This document shows, piece by piece, positions 60,045 to 64,000 of a DNA stretch of 64,000 nt. Positions within the stretch are counted from its first letter, which is position 1; every line of letters begins with the position of its first letter. Origin of the DNA: Acheta domesticus (lineage: Eukaryota > Arthropoda > Insecta > Orthoptera > Gryllidae); assembly GCA_031308135.1 (NCBI GenBank), contig JAHLJT010000631.1:193753685-193817684 (forward strand), read 5' to 3'. A program made the position numbers and the translations under genes. The notes below the pieces were generated by a model. The model was not told where the DNA came from. It saw nothing but the letters and a program-made list of their open reading frames with translations, and made no database searches.

Positions 60045-60222
60045 ATCCGTTTCAAACATAACTGCATTTCAAGGTCACGAGTTGGAAGGAGACGGGAACA
60101 CTGTCATCCAATCGGGAACTTCTTTACGACTTAAATTTCTGGTATTGGAGCTCCCGATTGGATAACAATGTCCTCCTCTCCTTATAGCTCGTGACCTTGA
60201 AGTCCAGCTACGTTTAAATCGA
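60045..60222. repeat. Long imperfect hairpin, arms about 72-75 bp
   Basis: The left arm (60045-60120) and the right arm (60148-60222) are inverted copies. Shared blocks are TTCAAGGTCACGAG (reverse complement CTCGTGACCTTGAA) and ATCCAATCGGGA (reverse complement TCCCGATTGGAT). Pairing is interrupted by scattered mismatches and one or two small gaps, around a loop of about 27 bases. It is embedded between two GC-rich blocks. It may be a foldback transposon, an inverted duplication, or a source of hairpin RNA. Confidence 0.75.
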
Positions 60223-60420
60223 GGTATCGTTGTCGAATATGAGAGAGTAGTAGGGGAGATAGGCGGGTCCGGGACCAGGAAGTGTCGTCAGAGGGGCCCC
60301 TCCCGGCCCCCTGGGCCAGGGTGACGTCATCACCGTCACGTCCTGGTCCAGGGGCCTGTAAGAGGCTGCTCCGACGTCACGTCCTGGCCCCGGGTCTGCA
60401 TGGGGGGAGGGGGTTAATTA
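60223..60420. other. GC-rich island, right part
   Basis: Contains two copies of GTCACGTCCTGG followed by TCC or CCC (60335 and 60375) and a related GTGACGTCATCACCGTCACG block with a TGACGTCA palindrome at 60321-60328 (consensus CRE). Could be regulatory or a short repeat. Confidence 0.45.
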
Positions 60421-60574
60421 TGGTGTGCGACTGCGAATTTGGCCAGTTTTTGAGGTGACTGCACTCGCAAGTCATGAGTATCAAAGTTGACAACCCACAT
60501 ATTTCTCACTGAGTAGAACGAAAACTTAACTTGACACTGAAATTATGAAAATATATTATAATTTTTTTTAGGCC

Positions 60575-60790
60575 GCATTAACATCAAGGTAATTAGCAAC
60601 CACTATTTGGTTTAACGTTATGTAATGATATGTTGATGACTTGATATGGTAATGACAGGGGGTGAAAGGTAGAACACAGTGAATGTACATGAAGTACAAT
60701 CATGCCCGAGGCGGGACTCGAACCCGCGAGTTTTGGGTCCGAGATGGCTATAACCTAGATACTACTGCCTCAACGATCTCGGCCACCGTG
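60575..60790 (-). mobile_element. tRNA-derived SINE
   Basis: On the minus strand an A-box-like TGGCCGAGATCGTTGAGG (60784-60767) and a B box in GCGGGTTCGAGTCCCGCC (60727-60711) are followed by TCGGGCATG and a body. The tail is GCTAATTACCTTGATGTTAATG near 60600-60579. The tail resembles the CTAATGACCT tail of the dispersed-repeat family, suggesting that both use the same reverse transcriptase. No closing acceptor stem is seen. Confidence 0.7.
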
Positions 60791-61265
60791 AGTCGGCTTT
60801 GTGTATTAGATCATCGTTTTTTTTCTAAATTAGTAAATTGAATTTTAGAGAGCTATAATTTCAAAAATTCAAATACAAGTGTGTTACAAAATAATTTCAG
60901 TAATTTTTTCTCATTAAATATAAAATATTATATTAATAAAAAGCTATTTGAAAAGATACATAGGAAAAGCTGTATATTTAATTCATGAAATGCTAATTGT
61001 ATTGTTTTTGCTTTATAATAATGACGGCGGCTGTGAAAAGAAGTAAAAAGTTTTATTTACGTGCTCTATCTTTAATATAGAAAAGAGTACTGTTAACTCT
61101 CAATTGGTCGAAAAGAAAACACATAATGTAAAATTTGGTGTTGAAAGGGCATGCAAGTAATTAAAAATTCTCAGTTTTGTAAGAAATATTTTATCATTTT
61201 ACTTTTAAAGTTACCAAATTACATGCAATAATACTCTTTGAGAACTCAAAATCTCCAGAAGCCCC
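60791..61265. other. AT-rich sequence, no gene seen
   Basis: No feature supported. Confidence 0.5.
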
Positions 61266-61266
61266 T

Positions 61267-63000
61267 AGCACTAGAAGGAGCGGAATTTCGTTCTACCTAG
61301 AAGGACTGTTGTGTGTCATTTTGACACATGATCTCCTGAGCACTTAAAAAGCTAATATTATATATTTTTCTCATGCAGTGCAATGTAAAGTGGATAAATG
61401 AATGAATGCACATATATCTGGAACATTTTAATTCGTTATATTTAAAAAATCTGAAGTCCCAAAATACAAAATTGTACAAACTTTTACATAACTTGAAATA
61501 ATAGAGACGATACTTAGCAATGAATGAAATCGTTAATGAATATCTGTTTGTTTATAAAAATTTAATGTTCATATTAATGGAGAAAGAAAAAAATTAAACA
61601 CAACGTAGGCATTTGATTTTTTTCTCACAGCATTTTCCGTAAACAAACTTTGAACTGATACAACATGCAGGGGAAGTAAAGTTGTTATAATTGCTTTCTC
61701 TTTGGCAGTGCTTCCTTTTTATATGATTAGGTGTAACAGTGCTTTTTATCAAGAGTGAAGAGTAAGATTTAACATTTTCAGACGATATTTCATCTACTAT
61801 CTTGCGAATAAATTGCAATTTATAAGTAGATGCTTTTCTTGCATCTTTCTTGAACAATATTTATGCATTTGCTTTTGGGATATCTAAGGTTTTGAATAAA
61901 ATGTGAACATCATCACCTTGTGCCCACTGTATATGTATGAACCATCTGATTATCTAGCTCCGCCTATGTTTTTATAAAAAAAAGTCTTCGTCTTCTTTGT
62001 CCCAGAGTTCTGTGTGCTGATGCTGTCATGTAAGGTGCTCAGGATTCGAATACTTTTGTTCTTTTTGCGTAAATAATCTGACCGAAGTTTTGTTTGCCCG
62101 AGTACGACCGAAATTTTGTTTGTACAAAGTTGTAAAATTCACAATGACAAAACTGCCTAGATTTTTCGAGTGTTTTTGCTTCAAGTGTGAGATCTTGCTG
62201 ATACCTTTTCATTATACCTATGAATCTTATTTTATTCATATTCAGCTTTTCTGCCAATGACACAGAAGAAAAAAGTTATTGCAGTTTATGTTCAAGTTCC
62301 CCTCCCCTCACTCACTAAGTTCAGACTGCTGCTTTTCCTACTACACGGATAATATTGGACATTCCTTCTAGTTCTTGTTCTACTTCTTCACTAGAATCTA
62401 TACTAGAATCCTTGATTTCATCGCCCGTGTCATCTGCTTCCTCAGAAATATCACTGCCACCTTCACTGTTTTCGTTAGTAAAACTTTAAAGTTCAAGAAG
62501 TATTTATTATACCTTCAGTCATTTTTCTGTATTCATTACGCAAAGTTTCACATACATTCGCAGCTTGCAATTACGTTCTGCACACTGAACGTTCTCTGTA
62601 ACATATACTGTGGATTCAAAAGGAACAGGATGTATCCGGCGATTTCTAAAGAATTGTTACCATCATGCATCGAATTTCAAGAAGGCAACAATAGTCTTAT
62701 CAATCTGAAGACCAGAGATATACTTCTTCCAATGGGAAACGGAAGTATGATGAAAAATGAAATATCAAGACTTGGAAGTGTATACTGTGTCAATATGACA
62801 CATGGCGGTCTTTCTAGGTATATCTAAGATTTTTTCCAATTCTATGAAAATCACAGGATTGAGCTTTACAGCACATAAAGCTCATGCACTAAAGAAAGCA
62901 CTTACAAATAACCAGTTTTCTAACTTTCAAAACTCAAGCACTACATTGTAATATGTGTCACTAATGTGTCATTTTGACACACTCGTTCCTTCTAGTGCTC
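61267..63000 (-). mobile_element. piggyBac-family transposon, internally deleted
   Basis: Inverted ends: AGCACTAGAAGGAGCG at 61267-61282, and AGCACTAGAAGGAACG read on the minus strand from 62999. Each end has the palindrome TGTGTCATTTTGACACA inside it (61312-61328 and 62965-62981), and a third, altered version (TGTGTCAATATGACACA) lies at about 62788. At 1.73 kb it is shorter than a usual 2.4-2.6 kb autonomous copy. The inside codes for the start and end of a piggyBac transposase on the minus strand, with the middle missing. No TTAA was found directly at the ends, so the exact tips or the target sites have decayed. Confidence 0.8.
61594..62475 (-). pseudogene. piggyBac transposase, catalytic centre deleted
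   Basis: Coding order runs from 62475 down. An acidic N-terminal patch (GGSDISEEADDTGDEI, then SIDSSEEVEQELEG) is typical of piggyBac proteins. After a gap of under 100 bases the frame resumes at 62263 with MSLAEKLNMNKIRFIGIMK, matching the late RNase-H-like segment (LL-x-x-x-x-x-x-VGT-x-K). Then comes LFKTLDIPKANA, a TAA stop where the family has Tyr or Phe, and ILFKKDARKAS, matching the NxxLDxAxxNAxxLF segment. It ends in a Cys-rich tail (SPACCISSKFVYGKCCEKK near 61595-61665), the zinc-binding ending of this family. The central catalytic Asp residues are absent, so the copy cannot encode an active enzyme. Confidence 0.85.
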
Positions 63001-63298
63001 GCGCCTTCTTGTGATACTTATCCTGAACACGTATACCTAGGATAGTTAACCAGTCCCTATGGGCGTTAATTTGCTAATTTTGACGTTTAGTTTGAATACC
63101 AGATGGCGCACGCCCAGATACAATATCCGCAATATTACGTAGTAATTCAAATCGAAACTCTGATTGGTGCTGAATTGCTAGAGGATTTAATTTCGCCAGG
63201 ATTAACCAAGTGCCATTCCTGGGATCTGTTTTCTTTTACATGCCGACAAGCGTTCGCATGCAAGCCGTCGATTTTTGGCACCTCCAAAATTCTCCGAC
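63001..63298. other. No gene supported
   Basis: Moderate-GC sequence containing a 66-codon frame. Probably the body of the SINE on the minus strand (next entry). Confidence 0.4.
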
Positions 63299-63376
63299 TT
63301 TGACTGGATTTGAATCCGCGAACTTGGGATCAGTAGCCCGGTATGATCAGTAGCCCGAAATCACTATACCATGAAA
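63100..63376 (-). mobile_element. tRNA-derived SINE with a 17-bp internal duplication
   Basis: On the minus strand a tRNA-like head GCTTTCATGGTATAGTGATT (about 63379-63360) leads to a B box in GCGGATTCAAATCC (63318-63305). Between them GATCAGTAGCCCG (plus-strand sense) occurs twice, at 63328-63340 and 63345-63357, a 17-base tandem duplication that lengthens the anticodon-arm region. Without it the head closely resembles a tRNA with normal box spacing. The body extends leftward to about 63100. Confidence 0.6.
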
Positions 63377-64000
63377 GCCGTACACACACTGTGCACAAAC
63401 AAAATTTCATCACAAAACTACTCGTATTTTCAGCACATAAATAAATTAACTGCGCACATCACATCCACGATCGTTGCGATTGTTTTATTTCAAAATAACT
63501 TTGTACTCGCCAGTGATGCATTTCATTTTAAATCCCATTTCTGTTCGCTCCAGTTTTCCACGCGCGCGCGTGATCGAATTAACGTCAAAACAGAACAATT
63601 GGAGAGAAAGGTCACGAAAGGGCGCGAAGGACATCGGGGTGGGCCGTGGGCGAATTTTCATCCGTAGAAGGAATACGCGCCTTCCTCTGTCCAAACTCTC
63701 TTGTTGTAAAAACTGGTGGTGCTACAGAATAGCACAGACTTTACCGTATTAGTTTTTTATTTCCATGGGTTTGGGCTAGCTATTCGGAATTGCCACTTAC
63801 TCGTGCTTGCTGCCATCTATCGTCGCAAGTACATGTTTTTGGCATTTGCATAATTTTTCTGTTTCCTAAAGGTAGAACGGAAAAGTTAATTTTGGAATAT
63901 TAAAGAACAGTAAAACCTCGTCCTGATTGGCAATTTTCTTCGAAAAATTTGGAGCCACTAAAAATTGGAGCCACCGCTTAAGCGCCACTAAAAATGCGAA
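63377..64000. other. No gene supported
   Basis: Mixed sequence with a small GC-rich patch at 63560-63665 (CACGCGCGCGTG). Frames of 69-98 codons on both strands overlap and show no domain. The last 50 bases contain two copies of GCCACTAAAAAT-type sequence (63954 and 63983), too short to classify. Confidence 0.4.

Noticed and set aside
62375..62827. 150-codon plus-strand frame
   Set aside because: Antisense to the 5' part of the piggyBac remnant, whose minus-strand coding matches a known family.
1..64000. CRISPR array, rRNA, viral or LTR retrotransposon genes
   Set aside because: No spacer-type repeats, no rRNA-like sequence, no reverse-transcriptase YxDD-type frames and no paired long terminal repeats were seen.

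Overview
The window looks like gene-poor DNA from a large, AT-rich animal genome, most likely an arthropod and plausibly an insect. The evidence is long AT-rich single-copy stretches, many dinucleotide microsatellites, several tRNA-derived SINEs with an internal A box and B box, and decayed Tc1, piggyBac, PIF/Harbinger and pogo-like DNA transposons. I found no intact host protein-coding gene, rRNA, genuine tRNA gene, CRISPR array or bacterial-style operon. Almost every open reading frame is short and explained by tandem repeats, GC-rich islands or transposon remnants. I cannot name the species or chromosome.

Mobile elements, left to right. A complete-length but dead Tc1-type element lies at 3831-5258, with matching inverted ends and TA target duplications. 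A probable non-autonomous piggyBac-like element lies at about 7290-8062. A small inverted-repeat element sits between two TA arrays at 9103-9328. A pogo-like transposase C-terminal remnant is at 13370-13925 (minus), and an unidentified decayed coding remnant at 22430-22970 (minus). A PIF/Harbinger transposase fragment at 39000-39560 has inserted into one copy of a dispersed repeat. A candidate palindrome-ended element spans 47000-47950. An internally deleted piggyBac copy lies at 61267-63000. tRNA-derived SINEs occur near 12.3, 28.1, 36.2, 37.7, 60.7 and 63.3 kb. A dispersed retroposon-like family with a conserved GGCGCC core has four copies, at 22.2, 38.9, 48.2 and 50.2 kb.

Tandem repeats and GC islands. 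CpG-rich islands stand out against the AT-rich background at about 3.0-3.4, 11.45-11.9, 14.8-16.0, 20.15-20.6, 25.55-25.8, 31.1-32.2, 44.25-44.55, 45.3-45.55, 51.1-51.4, 53.3-53.6, 54.7-55.0, 58.8-59.1 and 59.7-60.4 kb. Most lie beside, or contain, a strand-asymmetric minisatellite. The clearest arrays have units of 16 bp (15.2 kb), 16 bp (21.1 kb), 20 bp (44.9 kb), 25 bp (51.4-52.4 kb, with higher-order structure) and about 107 bp (55.65-55.95 kb). This pairing is the most distinctive large-scale pattern here. It could mark promoter or first-exon regions with unstable neighbours, replication or recombination features, or GC-biased repeat decay. Sequence alone does not decide between these.

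Three long hairpins (26.5, 30.2 and 60.1 kb) and a weaker inverted repeat at 0.55 kb are not explained by any other annotation. The rest is AT-rich DNA in which I see no gene.
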